A DNA stretch of 35,941 bases from Bacteroidia bacterium (GCA_030433115.1 JAUILH010000028.1:1-35941), one strand, 5' to 3'. Counted from the stretch's first letter, positions 8,836 through 18,229 are shown. The notes: a model not told the origin generated them from the letters alone. A program made the numbers and translations.

Positions 8836-10178
8836 TGGATCTGGTCGTACTCGGAGCAGGAGAGAGTGGAGTTGGTGCTGCCATATTGGCTAGCAAGAAG
8901 GGTTTGAAGGTGTGGGTGAGCGATTTCGGACAAATCGCAGAGAAGTACAAAAACGTTCTTTTAAATAACGATATAGATTTTGAGGAGGGACAACATTCCG
9001 AATCAATCATTTTATCGGCAAAAGAGGTGGTGAAGAGTCCTGGAATTCCAGACACAGTTCCTATAGTGAAAAAGTGTCTGACAAACCAAATTCCAGTGAT
9101 CTCCGAAATTGAATTTGCTGTCAGATATACCAGTGCTAAACTCATTGGGATTACTGGGAGTAATGGAAAAACAACAACCGCCAAAATTGCTTATCACATC
9201 CTGAATAATGCGGGCTTTAATGTCGCGTTAGCCGGGAATGTAGGGCAAAGTTTCGCCTGGCAAGTCGCCGAAAATGATTACGACTACTACGTGCTCGAGT
9301 TGAGCAGTTTTCAACTGGATAACATGTATGAGGTCAAACTGGATATTGCCATTCTTCTCAATATCACTCCCGATCACTTGGATAGATACGACTACAAATT
9401 CGAGAATTACATCAATTCGAAAATGCGCATAGTCCAAAACCAGGATGAACACTGTCACTTCATTACATGGAGAGATGATGCCGTCATTCAGGCTGCTATC
9501 AAGCAACGGGAGATTCCTTCAAAACTATTGCTGTTCACACAAAAAGCAGAATTAGAAGAAGGAGCATGGATAAACAAACAACAACAAATAGTAATAAAAA
9601 CAAACCAACAACAAAACAACCAACCAACCATGTCAGTACATGATTTAGCCTTACAAGGCAAGCACAACTTGAACAACTCTATGGCCGCTGGAATAGCAGG
9701 GCGAGTGCTTGAGATTAGAAAAGAGATCATTCGTGAGAGCCTCACGGATTTTCAGAATGTAGAACACCGCCTGGAATTTGTGGCACGCATTCATGGCATT
9801 GAGTTTATTAACGACTCAAAAGCAACCAACGTCAACTCGACCTGGTATGCACTGGAGAGTATCAATAAACCAATAGTTTGGATCGCTGGTGGAGTGGACA
9901 AAGGAAACGACTATAGTTCGGTAATGGATTTGGTCAAATCTAAAGTGCACACACTCATTTGCCTTGGGAAAGACAATGCCAAACTACATGAGACTTTCGG
10001 TGGAAAAGTGGACAACATCCTTGATGCATCTTCAGCACATGAAGCGGTTCAACTAGGGTACCAATATGCCCTTAAAGATCAGGTAGTTCTATTGTCTCCC
10101 GCGTGTGCAAGTTTCGATTTATTCGAAAACTACGAACAGAGAGGAACTGAGTTTAAACTAGCTGTTAAAGCACTTTAA
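8835..10178 (+). CDS. murD: UDP-MurNAc-L-Ala:D-glutamate ligase MurD
   Basis: Three-domain Mur ligase of 447 residues that adds D-Glu to UDP-MurNAc-L-Ala. It has an N-terminal UDP-binding Rossmann domain (GAGESGVGAA, about 7-16), P-loop GSNGKTT (108-114), LNITPDHLDRY near 177, and C-terminal EHRLEF, FINDSKATN, GGVDKG and LLSPACASFDLFENYEQRG. The start is GTG at 8835. A Gln/Asn-rich stretch near residues 248-262 is encoded by an A/C tract with a single G. The last third is paralogous to the next gene. Base use here is richer in A and C than in mraZ-ftsI upstream. Confidence 0.96.
   Translation: MDLVVLGAGESGVGAAILASKKGLKVWVSDFGQIAEKYKNVLLNNDIDFEEGQHSESIILSAKEVVKSPGIPDTVPIVKKCLTNQIPVISEIEFAVRYTSAKLIGITGSNGKTTTAKIAYHILNNAGFNVALAGNVGQSFAWQVAENDYDYYVLELSSFQLDNMYEVKLDIAILLNITPDHLDRYDYKFENYINSKMRIVQNQDEHCHFITWRDDAVIQAAIKQREIPSKLLLFTQKAELEEGAWINKQQQIVIKTNQQQNNQPTMSVHDLALQGKHNLNNSMAAGIAGRVLEIRKEIIRESLTDFQNVEHRLEFVARIHGIEFINDSKATNVNSTWYALESINKPIVWIAGGVDKGNDYSSVMDLVKSKVHTLICLGKDNAKLHETFGGKVDNILDASSAHEAVQLGYQYALKDQVVLLSPACASFDLFENYEQRGTEFKLAVKAL
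9571..9630 (+). repeat. A/C-rich, G-depleted low-complexity tract inside murD
   Basis: These 60 bases contain only one G (9591) and consist mainly of AAC/CAA-like units, encoding a Gln/Asn-rich linker. The reading frame stays open across it. It looks like expanded simple sequence inside a surface loop of the MurD central domain. Confidence 0.7.
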
Positions 10179-10187
10179 TCGAGCGTC

Positions 10188-10679
10188 ATGGATAAACTGA
10201 AAATCAAAGCCGGAAATGCGTTTTTGCAGGCACGAAAAGACAATGCTTGGAACGGAATCGAGCACAGACTTGAATTGGTGACGTCCTGGAATGGAATAGA
10301 TTTCATCAATGATTCAAAAGCAACTGATTTGGAATCCGTTTACTATTCACTTGAGTCTATCCAAAAACCAATTTTGTGGTTGTGCGGAAACTCAGAGGAC
10401 AATGACAAATTCTGGGGCATGGAGAAGTTGATTAAGTACAAAGTGATCAGTGCTTACGGGTTTGGACCGGAAGTCAACTGGAATCCATGCATCAAAGATT
10501 GGGTAGATACTTTTGAGAATCACACCTCATTAAAAGCTGCTTTCAATCGGGCAACTAAAAATGCCAAAGCCGGATCTGTGGTTCTGCTGTCTCCGGGGAA
10601 TGCAAGCTACGACTTGTATGCCAACTTCAAAGAGAGAGGAGATGCATTTAAATCAATGGTTGAGGGTTGGTGCAAATAG
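10188..10679 (+). CDS. Stand-alone MurD C-terminal-domain paralogue
   Basis: The 163-residue product aligns to only the last third of the MurD encoded directly upstream. Shared blocks are EHRLE (25-29), FINDSKAT (39-46), LESI.KPI.W (about 54-64) and LLSPGNASYDLYANFKERG (133-151). Over the first 70 aligned residues I count roughly 40% identity. The UDP-binding domain and the ATP P-loop domain are absent. The GGVDKG motif of MurD is replaced by CGNSEDND, so the catalytic/D-Glu lysine corresponding to E. coli Lys348 appears lost, while the equivalents of Thr321, Ser415 and Phe422 remain. The frame is intact, starts with ATG 9 bp after murD and ends 14 bp before ftsW. A ligase is ruled out; a regulatory or structural role is speculation. 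Confidence 0.85.
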   Translation: MDKLKIKAGNAFLQARKDNAWNGIEHRLELVTSWNGIDFINDSKATDLESVYYSLESIQKPILWLCGNSEDNDKFWGMEKLIKYKVISAYGFGPEVNWNPCIKDWVDTFENHTSLKAAFNRATKNAKAGSVVLLSPGNASYDLYANFKERGDAFKSMVEGWCK

Positions 10680-10693
10680 TACATTGAATATCA

Positions 10694-11899
10694 ATGGTAG
10701 AATTATTTAAATATTTAAAAGGTGATCGGGCACTCTGGGTAATCGCAATCATATTTGCGTTAATCTCTATGGTGACCGTGTTTAGCTTTATTCCAAGTTT
10801 GATAGAGCAGCAAGGAGGGACTTATGTTGGTCATCTCATTAAGCATATGATCATCTTGTTGACCGGATTTTTCGTGATGTACTACATCCACCGGGTTAAC
10901 TATAAATATTTCGCGCGCTTAGCCCCTATCTTGTTCTGGACTGCTGTGGTGTTGTTGGTATTAACCTTGTTGATCGGAACAAGCATCAATGGTGCTAAGC
11001 GTTGGATTCAGGTGCCCATTGTTAATCAAAGTTTCCAAACCTCAGATTTTGCAAAACTCGCCTTATTGATATATGTCGGTCGCATGTTGGTTGTTAAAAA
11101 AGACCTGTTGCATAGTTTTAAAGAAGGTGTATGGCCTATTTTGTGGCCCATTTTGCTGATTTGTGCACTCATCTTGCCACAAGATTTTTCTACCGCCGGT
11201 ATGTTGTTCGGGATTTGCATGATCCTGCTGTTTATCGCCAACGTCCCCATTAAATTCCTGGGAATGATTTTTGGCGGTATTATCGTCACATTGCTCTTGA
11301 TATTTGCATTGGGTAAAAGTGTACCTGGAGCCTTTCCAAGACTAGATACCTGGGTGAAAAGAATTGAGACCTTCTGGAAAGATGAGGATCAGGTCGATAA
11401 AGATGCGAAACAACAAAGAGACATTGGTTATTACGCCATTGCCAACGGTAAGTACTTAGGAACCGGGCCTGGCAAGGGAGAATACAAAAAGAGATTGTTT
11501 GCCGCCTCAGCAGATATGTATACAGCAGCATTTATTGAAGAATACGGGTTGCCGGGTGTGTGCATGCTCATCGGTTTGTTTCTAACCCTGCTTTTCCGGT
11601 CGCTCAGGATCGCGGCCAAATGCGAAAAGAATTTTGGGACCTATATCTGTATAGGCATTGGCATTGCGCTCATGTTTCAGGCACTCATTAATATGGCAGT
11701 GCCAACTGGCCTGGTACCCATGACCGGACAAAATATGCCGCTTCTCGGTCTGGGAGGAACCTCCATTTGGTTTACATGTATCTCTCTCGGCGTGATTCTA
11801 TCCGTTAGCAGAGAGGTGTATCCCGAAAGAGAAGAAGAAACGAACAATGAAGTCAAGTCAAATGATAACCTAAAAGAAGAAAAGTATGTCGTTACGTAG
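10694..11899 (+). CDS. ftsW: Septal peptidoglycan glycosyltransferase FtsW
   Basis: SEDS-family polytopic membrane protein of 401 residues with about ten hydrophobic helices. Diagnostic parts are NGAKRW (99-104), the extracellular-loop block around ADMYTAAFIEEYGLPG, and the C-terminal TGLVPMTGQNMPLLGLGGTS. FtsW polymerises lipid II at the septum in partnership with FtsI. The tail after the last helix is short and charged. The gene overlaps murG by 14 bases in a different frame. RodA is the alternative SEDS protein, but the dcw position argues for FtsW. Confidence 0.95.
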   Translation: MVELFKYLKGDRALWVIAIIFALISMVTVFSFIPSLIEQQGGTYVGHLIKHMIILLTGFFVMYYIHRVNYKYFARLAPILFWTAVVLLVLTLLIGTSINGAKRWIQVPIVNQSFQTSDFAKLALLIYVGRMLVVKKDLLHSFKEGVWPILWPILLICALILPQDFSTAGMLFGICMILLFIANVPIKFLGMIFGGIIVTLLLIFALGKSVPGAFPRLDTWVKRIETFWKDEDQVDKDAKQQRDIGYYAIANGKYLGTGPGKGEYKKRLFAASADMYTAAFIEEYGLPGVCMLIGLFLTLLFRSLRIAAKCEKNFGTYICIGIGIALMFQALINMAVPTGLVPMTGQNMPLLGLGGTSIWFTCISLGVILSVSREVYPEREEETNNEVKSNDNLKEEKYVVT

Positions 11900-12986
11900 A
11901 GTCGTCATTAGTGGTGGAGGAACTGGCGGACATATTTTTCCGGCCATCGCCATTGCCAACGAGATTAAAGCACAACATCCGGATTGTGAGTTCCTATTCA
12001 TTGGAGCCAATGGTAAAATGGAGATGGAGAAAGTGCCACAGGCTGGTTATAACATTGTGGGCTTGGATGTGGCAGGATTGAAAAGGTCCTTGTCGCCTAA
12101 GAATATCATGATACTTATCAAATTCCTGAGAAGCTCATCCAAGGCAAAAAAAATCATCAAGAAATTTAATCCGGATGTGGCTATTGGAGTGGGGGGGTAT
12201 GCGAGTGCACCAACTTTGAAGGCAGCCGCTAAATTGGGGATCACAACCATTGTTCAGGAGCAAAACTCCTTTGCTGGCTTAACCAATAAAATGTTGGGAA
12301 AAAACGCCAAAAAAGTATGTGTAGCCTACGAAGGTATGGAGCGTTTCTTTGATAAAAGCAAAATCGAAATTACTGGGAACCCCGTCCGTTCAAATGTGGT
12401 GCAAATTGAAGGCAAGCGTGATCAGGCAATCAACCACTTTAATCTGGATCCGAGTAAAAAAACACTGCTCATTTTGGGAGGAAGTTTGGGTGCCAGAACC
12501 ATCAATCAAAGTGTTCAAAAAGAAATTGATAATTGGGGTGCTGCCAATATTCAAATCTTGTGGCAGTGCGGAAAGTTCTATGCAGACGATTTACAGGCTT
12601 TCATGAAAGCCAACCCTAAAGCGCATGTGAAGCTACATCCATTTATCATGGAAATGGATTTGGCCTATGCTGCTGCTGATGTAATTGTTTCAAGAGCTGG
12701 TGCCATCTCGGTTTCTGAGATTTGTATCGTTGGAAAACCAGCCATCTTTGTGCCCAGTCCTAATGTGGCAGAGGATCATCAGACAAAAAATGCCTTAGCG
12801 TTGGTTAAAAATGAAGCGGCCATTATGGTGACTGACGCGGAGGCGCCAAGCAAATTGGGTACCACAGTTATAGAACTATTGAACAACTCCGATAAGTGTG
12901 CTCAACTGAGTCAAAAAATCAGCGAAATGGGAAAACCCAATGCAACAAAAGACATTGTTAAAATAATTGAAGTCAGTGCCTCTTGA
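11886..12986 (+). CDS. murG: UDP-GlcNAc:lipid I N-acetylglucosaminyltransferase MurG
   Basis: GT-B glycosyltransferase of 366 residues that converts lipid I to lipid II on the inner face of the membrane. Visible motifs are GGGTGGHIFPA (10-20, with His16), GVGGYAS near 99, EQNSFAG near 125, GGSLGART near 197 and the donor-binding VSRAGAISVSE followed by VPSPNVAEDHQTKNA. Its start lies inside the 3' end of ftsW, and its TGA stop overlaps the TTG start of murC by four bases. Confidence 0.96.
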   Translation: MSLRRVVISGGGTGGHIFPAIAIANEIKAQHPDCEFLFIGANGKMEMEKVPQAGYNIVGLDVAGLKRSLSPKNIMILIKFLRSSSKAKKIIKKFNPDVAIGVGGYASAPTLKAAAKLGITTIVQEQNSFAGLTNKMLGKNAKKVCVAYEGMERFFDKSKIEITGNPVRSNVVQIEGKRDQAINHFNLDPSKKTLLILGGSLGARTINQSVQKEIDNWGAANIQILWQCGKFYADDLQAFMKANPKAHVKLHPFIMEMDLAYAAADVIVSRAGAISVSEICIVGKPAIFVPSPNVAEDHQTKNALALVKNEAAIMVTDAEAPSKLGTTVIELLNNSDKCAQLSQKISEMGKPNATKDIVKIIEVSAS

Positions 12987-14329
12987 AGCCTTTAGCGACA
13001 TATCAAACCATTTATTTCATCGGTGTGGGTGGAATAGGTATGAGTGCTTTGGCAAGATATTTTAATGCCATTGGTAAACAGGTTTTGGGTTATGATAAAA
13101 CCGAAACTCCTTTAACAAGAAGTTTGTCTAACGAAGGTGTGTCTGTGCACTACAATGATGATCCAAGCCGCCTGGAAGCTTTTAGTCCTCAATCTACTTT
13201 GGTGGTTATCACGCCAGCGATTCCAAGGGATAACCAGGAGTTAAAATTGGCGTATGAAAAATACGATTGTCTGAAGAGAGCTGAAGTATTAGGACTTATT
13301 AGCCAGGATAAAACAACTATTGCGGTAGCGGGAACTCACGGTAAGACTACCACCTCTGCCATGATTGCGCATTTATTTGCCTCAGCATCAAAGTCAGTGA
13401 CGGCATTTTTGGGTGGGATTTCTACCAATTTTAATTCCAATCTGGTTTTAACCGATTCAGATAAAGTGGTAGTGGAGGCAGACGAATTTGATCGGTCTTT
13501 CTTAAGGCTGTCACCCAATACAGCTATTGTGACTTCCATGGATGCGGATCATTTAGACATTTATTCCAATGCGGAAACTATTCAGGATGCCTTTATGGAG
13601 TTTATGGCACTTGTACCGGAGTGCGGCCATTTGATCTTGAGAGAAGGCTTGCCTCAGCCTGAGAATGTAATTGTTCATACATACGGATTGGATGCCAATG
13701 CAGATTTGTATGCCAGCAACATTCGCATAGAAAATGGGCAATATGTATTCGATCTTGATGGGAGCGTGGAGGAAGCAAATATTGTAATGGGAATGCCTGG
13801 AATTCACAATGTCGAAAATGCCCTGGCGGCTTGTTTGGCTTGCTTGCATAACGGCATGACCATGAATGAAATAAAGGAAGGGTTACGAACATTCGCTGGT
13901 GTAAAACGCAGATTTGAGTACTGCATAAGAAAAGAAAATCTGGTGTACATTGACGATTATGCGCACCATCCAACCGAGTTGGAGCGCTGTATTACGTCTG
14001 TAAGACAGTTGTATCCTGGTAAAAAAGTGACTGGAATTTTTCAGCCACACTTATATTCCAGGACGCGCGATTTTGCTGACGGATTCGCTGAAAGTCTTGG
14101 GCTTTTGGACGAATTGTTTTTGCTGGATATTTATCCTGCCAGAGAGTTGCCAATTAGTGGAGTAGACAGTGCCTGGTTATTAGATAAGGTGCATTTAGAT
14201 CAGAAGGAATTGCTCTCAAAAGAGGATGCAGTGAATAGAATTAAAATGACTGAGCCTGAAGTTTTATTGACTTTGGGCGCGGGTGATATAGATAAACTGG
14301 TGCAACCATTAACGGAAGCATTACAATGA
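12983..14329 (+). CDS. murC: UDP-N-acetylmuramate:L-alanine ligase MurC
   Basis: Mur ligase of 448 residues that adds the first amino acid, L-Ala. It has the N-terminal glycine-rich loop GVGGIGMSALA (about 14-24), P-loop GTHGKTTTS (117-125), DEFDRSFL near 160 and the HHPTE motif near 332. The most likely start is TTG at 12983, in a 4-base overlap with the murG stop. It gives the expected N-terminus just before the glycine-rich loop, and no ATG lies between it and that loop. The stop overlaps the ftsQ ATG (ATGA). Confidence 0.95.
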   Translation: MKPLATYQTIYFIGVGGIGMSALARYFNAIGKQVLGYDKTETPLTRSLSNEGVSVHYNDDPSRLEAFSPQSTLVVITPAIPRDNQELKLAYEKYDCLKRAEVLGLISQDKTTIAVAGTHGKTTTSAMIAHLFASASKSVTAFLGGISTNFNSNLVLTDSDKVVVEADEFDRSFLRLSPNTAIVTSMDADHLDIYSNAETIQDAFMEFMALVPECGHLILREGLPQPENVIVHTYGLDANADLYASNIRIENGQYVFDLDGSVEEANIVMGMPGIHNVENALAACLACLHNGMTMNEIKEGLRTFAGVKRRFEYCIRKENLVYIDDYAHHPTELERCITSVRQLYPGKKVTGIFQPHLYSRTRDFADGFAESLGLLDELFLLDIYPARELPISGVDSAWLLDKVHLDQKELLSKEDAVNRIKMTEPEVLLTLGAGDIDKLVQPLTEALQ

Positions 14330-15105
14330 ATAAGAAGGTTCTAAATATCGTCTCCTGGTCGCTTTTCGCGATTGGTGTGTTGTTTCTCATGAGTTTCGTC
14401 TCCGGTAAGAGAAATGATATCGACTTGAGCGATGGTAGCCTTGAAATCAAGATTCTTCATAGTGATGACAATGCTTTTTTGACCCCTGATATCATTAAGA
14501 AGCAAGTGGCTGTTAAACTGAATTACCAGATAGATTCTGCAAAGTTGTCCGAGATCAATATTGCACAGCTAGAAAACACAATCAAAGACATTGAAGAGGT
14601 GAAATCTGTTCAGGTATACAAATCGGTGGATGGAAAACTCATCTGTGATGTAATTGAGCGTGTGCCCATAATCAGAGTCATTCATGAAAATGGCATGAGT
14701 AATTACATTGATGAAAGTGGAGAATACATGAATCTCTCAGCTCAACATGCAGCGCACGTACCCATTGTCACCGGTCATATCAATGAAAGTGAATTCAGAG
14801 AATCTGTTCGGGAGATTCCAATCGATACGAATTTGATGTTCTCCGACATCTATACTTTAGGGAATTTCATTCACTCAAGTGAATTTTGGAACGCCCAAAT
14901 TCAGGAAATTTATGTCAATGAAGACAAAGAGTTTGAATTGATCCCTTTGGTGGGCAATCACAGAATCATATTTGGCAGTGTGCGCCATATGGAAAGAAAA
15001 TTTAAAAAATTGGAAATCTTCTATCAGGAAGGTCTTAATAATACTGGATGGAATGAATATGATACCATCAACGTAAAATATAAAAATCAAATTGTCTGTT
15101 CTTAA
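14326..15105 (+). CDS. ftsQ: Cell division protein FtsQ-like
   Basis: The 259-residue bitopic protein has a short basic cytoplasmic tail, one transmembrane helix (about 6-25) and a periplasmic part. The first periplasmic domain (about 38-112) has POTRA-like character, ending with IKDIEEVKSVQVYKSVDGKLICDVIERVPIIRV, where the phrase 'V.ERVPI' is typical of FtsQ/DivIB. It lies between murC and ftsA, the canonical ftsQ position. FtsQ recruits FtsB/FtsL and thereby FtsWI. No ddl gene precedes it here, unlike in proteobacteria. Confidence 0.88.
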   Translation: MNKKVLNIVSWSLFAIGVLFLMSFVSGKRNDIDLSDGSLEIKILHSDDNAFLTPDIIKKQVAVKLNYQIDSAKLSEINIAQLENTIKDIEEVKSVQVYKSVDGKLICDVIERVPIIRVIHENGMSNYIDESGEYMNLSAQHAAHVPIVTGHINESEFRESVREIPIDTNLMFSDIYTLGNFIHSSEFWNAQIQEIYVNEDKEFELIPLVGNHRIIFGSVRHMERKFKKLEIFYQEGLNNTGWNEYDTINVKYKNQIVCS

Positions 15106-15117
15106 AATTATAAACTT

Positions 15118-16410
15118 ATGTCGTCAGAAATTGTCGTAGGACTCGATATCGGAACCACAAAAATTGCATGTATCGTTGGAAGAAAAAATGAGCATGGTAA
15201 GGTAGAAATTATTGGTATGGGTAAAGCCGAAAGTGCCGGGGTATCCAGAGGTGTGGTTGCCAATATTGTAAACACAGTTGAATCGATCAAACAAGCCGTT
15301 GAGTTGGCCAAACAATCGGTCGCTCAAAATCACAAAGGCTCCGAATTAGATGTGAAGGTGGTCAATGTTGGTATCGCCGGTCAGCACATCAAAAGTTTGC
15401 AACACAGAGGTCTACTAACCAGAGATGACATTGATATTGAGATTTCTCAAACAGATATCGATCGCATCATTGATGATATGTATAAGTTGGTGATGTTGCC
15501 GGGTGAAGAAATTATTGATGTCTTACCACAAGAATATATTCTGGACAATGAGCAAGGCATTAAAGATCCAATTGGCATGTCAGGCATTCGTCTGGAAGCA
15601 GATTTCCATGTAATCACTGGTCAGGTGGCAGCCATAAGAAACATCCAAAAATGTGTTGAGAAATCCGGTTTGATGATAGACGATTTGATTTTAGAACCGA
15701 TGGCATCATCAGAATCCGTGTTGAGTGAGGAAGAGAAAGAAGCTGGTGTTGTATTGGTCGACATAGGAGGTGGTACAACCGATATTGCCATTTTCCAGGA
15801 CGGAATCATCAGACATACCGCTGTCATTCCTTTTGGTGGTAATGTGATCACAGACGATATTAGAATGGGATGCACAATCATGAAAAAGCAGGCAGAGAAG
15901 TTGAAAGTGAAGTTCGGGTCTGCACTGGCAAGTGAGAATCAAGCCAACGAGATTGTTTGTATTCCAGGTATCAAAGGGCGCGACCCGAAAGAAATTTCGG
16001 TGAGAAACCTGTCTAACATCATTCAGGCAAGAATGAGCGAGATCATTGATCATGTGTATTATGAAATTAAAAATTCTGGATACGAGAAGAAATTGATTGC
16101 CGGAATTGTCGTCACAGGAGGTGGTTCTCAACTCAGACATATTGCACAACTATTTGAATATGTGACCGGAATGGACGCGAGAATTGGTTACCCAACAGAG
16201 CATTTGGCACCAAGTCCAGCCGTAAGCAATATCACCAGTCCAATGTACGCCACAGGTGTTGGTTTGGTAATTCAAGGATTTAACAAGTTTAATAAGACCA
16301 GCAAGATCAGTCAAGAGCAGGTTAAAGGACATTCTAAAGGACAAAATAAAGGTCTGTTAGAGAAGTTCTTTTCTCGCGGAAGAGCATGGTTTGAAGAAGA
16401 TGTGGAATAA
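15118..16410 (+). CDS. ftsA: Cell division protein FtsA
   Basis: Actin-fold ATPase of 430 residues that tethers FtsZ filaments to the membrane. The phosphate-1 motif VGLDIGTTKIA (7-17) and phosphate-2 motif VDIGGGTTDIAIF (214-226) are clear, and VTGGGSQL near 330 forms the adenosine site. A Ser/Lys/Gln-rich linker leads to a C-terminal amphipathic helix (LLEKFFSRGRAWFEE), the expected membrane-targeting sequence. The gene follows ftsQ after 12 bp and precedes ftsZ by 79 bp. Confidence 0.96.
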   Translation: MSSEIVVGLDIGTTKIACIVGRKNEHGKVEIIGMGKAESAGVSRGVVANIVNTVESIKQAVELAKQSVAQNHKGSELDVKVVNVGIAGQHIKSLQHRGLLTRDDIDIEISQTDIDRIIDDMYKLVMLPGEEIIDVLPQEYILDNEQGIKDPIGMSGIRLEADFHVITGQVAAIRNIQKCVEKSGLMIDDLILEPMASSESVLSEEEKEAGVVLVDIGGGTTDIAIFQDGIIRHTAVIPFGGNVITDDIRMGCTIMKKQAEKLKVKFGSALASENQANEIVCIPGIKGRDPKEISVRNLSNIIQARMSEIIDHVYYEIKNSGYEKKLIAGIVVTGGGSQLRHIAQLFEYVTGMDARIGYPTEHLAPSPAVSNITSPMYATGVGLVIQGFNKFNKTSKISQEQVKGHSKGQNKGLLEKFFSRGRAWFEEDVE

Positions 16411-16489
16411 GGGCTATTAACAAAATGGCTTGGATAACTAGATATTTATTGCAATAAAGGGACTACAAAACCCACTAATTTTACGCATT

Positions 16490-18229
16490 ATGAGGTTCAA
16501 TTTACCAACAGACAAATCTTCAATCATCAAAGTTATTGGTGTTGGAGGCGGAGGCGGAAACGCAGTCAATCACATGTTTAACCTTGGAATCAAAGGCGTT
16601 GATTTCATCGTGTGCAATACAGACCATCAGGCGCTGGATACAAGTCCTGTGCCTATCAAGATTCAATTAGGGTCTAGCCTAACTGAAGGTCGTGGTGCTG
16701 GTTCTATTCCAGAAATTGGGAAGAATGCGGCTATCGAGAACATTGATGACATCAGAGATTTCTTGTCGGAGAATACCAAAATGGTGTTTGTAACAGCCGG
16801 AATGGGTGGAGGAACAGGAACAGGCGCCGCTCCGGTAATTGCTAAAGTGGCCAAAGAATTGGGTATTTTGACTGTTGGAATTGTGACCATGCCATTCTCT
16901 TTCGAAGGTAGAAAAAGAAAAGAGCAGGCTGCAAGAGGTCTTGAAGAAATGAGACAAAGTGTTGATACACTTTTGGTGATCAACAACGATCGTTTGAGAG
17001 AAATGTACGGAAACTTGTCGCTTCAAACGGCATTCGGACATGCAGATGATGTTTTGACCACTGCTGCCAAAGGAATTGCTGAAGTGATTTCTGTAACAGG
17101 TGCTATCAATGTGGATTTCAATGATGTGAATACCGTCATGAAAGACAGTGGTGTGGCCATTATGGGACAAGCTTATTCCGAAGGAGAAGATAGAGCAATC
17201 AAAGCCGTTCAAACAGCATTGGCATCTCCACTATTGAATGACAACGATATTTCCGGTGCTAAGTATGTATTACTGAACATCACATATGGAGACAAGGAAG
17301 TGTTGATGGATGAGATTTCAGACATTACTGATTACATTCAGGATGAAGCAGGGTCTACTGCAGATGTAATTTGGGGACATGGTTATGATGAGTCTCTTGG
17401 AGATAAGTTGAGTGTGACCATCATTGCAACTGGATTTAACTCTACACCTGATGCTGGATTCGAAAAGAAAGAACCAGAGCAAAAGAAATACAACCTGGAA
17501 ACGGATAAGCCAAAGGCTGAAGAGATTCAGAAGCCTGTTCAGAGCCCGGTTGACCATTCTCTAGAGTACAAGCAATTGGATGAAGCAGAAGCCGAAGAAG
17601 AACCATTTTTGAAGACTGTTGAACCAACTCCGGAAGAGCCAACAAGAACTAATTTGGATTTTGAAGTGAAGTCTCCTTTTGAGACCGACAGTTATCAGGA
17701 ACCTAGAACCTCTGCTGAAGCTGCAGGCGACACACAAAAAGAGGAAACTACTTCATGGAATGAACAGTCAGTGAGTAATGACACCAACAACTTTGGAAAG
17801 CTAATGAACGACGAAACCCCTGAGGTAAGAAAGTTTAGTTTGGATGATGATTACCAACCGGAGAATACATCTGAAGCAACACCTGAAGCATCCTGGGAAC
17901 AAGCAACTCCAAAAGCTGAGGAGCCACCTATGTGGACCGCTCAGAAAAAGGAAGTGGATGAACAAGCTCAATGGGAACAGCAAAAATTGGCTGAAGAGCG
18001 TATGAAGCGTATTAAGGACCTGAGTTCAAAATTAAAGACACCTGGTGGAATTTCTGCTTTGGAAAACGAACCGGCCTACAAAAGGCGTGAAGTGAATTTG
18101 GAAGATGTACCACACTCATCTGAGAGCAACGTATCTAAATTCACTTTGAGTGAAGATGAAACTGAGGACGGAGAAAAAAGAACAGGATTAAGAGAAAACA
18201 ATTCTTTCCTGCACGATAACGTAGATTAG
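16490..18229 (+). CDS. ftsZ: Cell division protein FtsZ with long acidic linker
   Basis: Tubulin-like GTPase that forms the Z ring. The GTP-binding parts are GVGGGGGNAVNHM (17-29) and the tubulin signature GGGTGTG (106-112); the globular core ends near residue 320. At 579 residues it is nearly 200 longer than the E. coli protein. The excess is a Glu/Pro/Thr-rich, probably disordered linker (about 325-520). The tail has AYKRR (near 532), SKFTLSE and the terminal NNSFLHDNVD, which match the C-terminal conserved peptide of Bacteroidota FtsZ. It is the last gene of the operon, followed after 18 bp by a strong terminator. Confidence 0.97.
   Translation: MRFNLPTDKSSIIKVIGVGGGGGNAVNHMFNLGIKGVDFIVCNTDHQALDTSPVPIKIQLGSSLTEGRGAGSIPEIGKNAAIENIDDIRDFLSENTKMVFVTAGMGGGTGTGAAPVIAKVAKELGILTVGIVTMPFSFEGRKRKEQAARGLEEMRQSVDTLLVINNDRLREMYGNLSLQTAFGHADDVLTTAAKGIAEVISVTGAINVDFNDVNTVMKDSGVAIMGQAYSEGEDRAIKAVQTALASPLLNDNDISGAKYVLLNITYGDKEVLMDEISDITDYIQDEAGSTADVIWGHGYDESLGDKLSVTIIATGFNSTPDAGFEKKEPEQKKYNLETDKPKAEEIQKPVQSPVDHSLEYKQLDEAEAEEEPFLKTVEPTPEEPTRTNLDFEVKSPFETDSYQEPRTSAEAAGDTQKEETTSWNEQSVSNDTNNFGKLMNDETPEVRKFSLDDDYQPENTSEATPEASWEQATPKAEEPPMWTAQKKEVDEQAQWEQQKLAEERMKRIKDLSSKLKTPGGISALENEPAYKRREVNLEDVPHSSESNVSKFTLSEDETEDGEKRTGLRENNSFLHDNVD

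Noticed and set aside
8804..9184. A 126-codon open frame antisense to murD
   Set aside because: Shadow of the murD coding sequence; no start context or domain support.
13602..13973. A 123-codon open frame antisense to murC
   Set aside because: Fully covered by the well-supported murC gene; Cys/His-rich nonsense composition and no family match.
16679..17212. A 177-codon open frame antisense to ftsZ
   Set aside because: It lies wholly within ftsZ on the other strand, has no recognisable domain, and its composition (many His, Ser, Cys) is what an antisense reading of a conserved gene gives.
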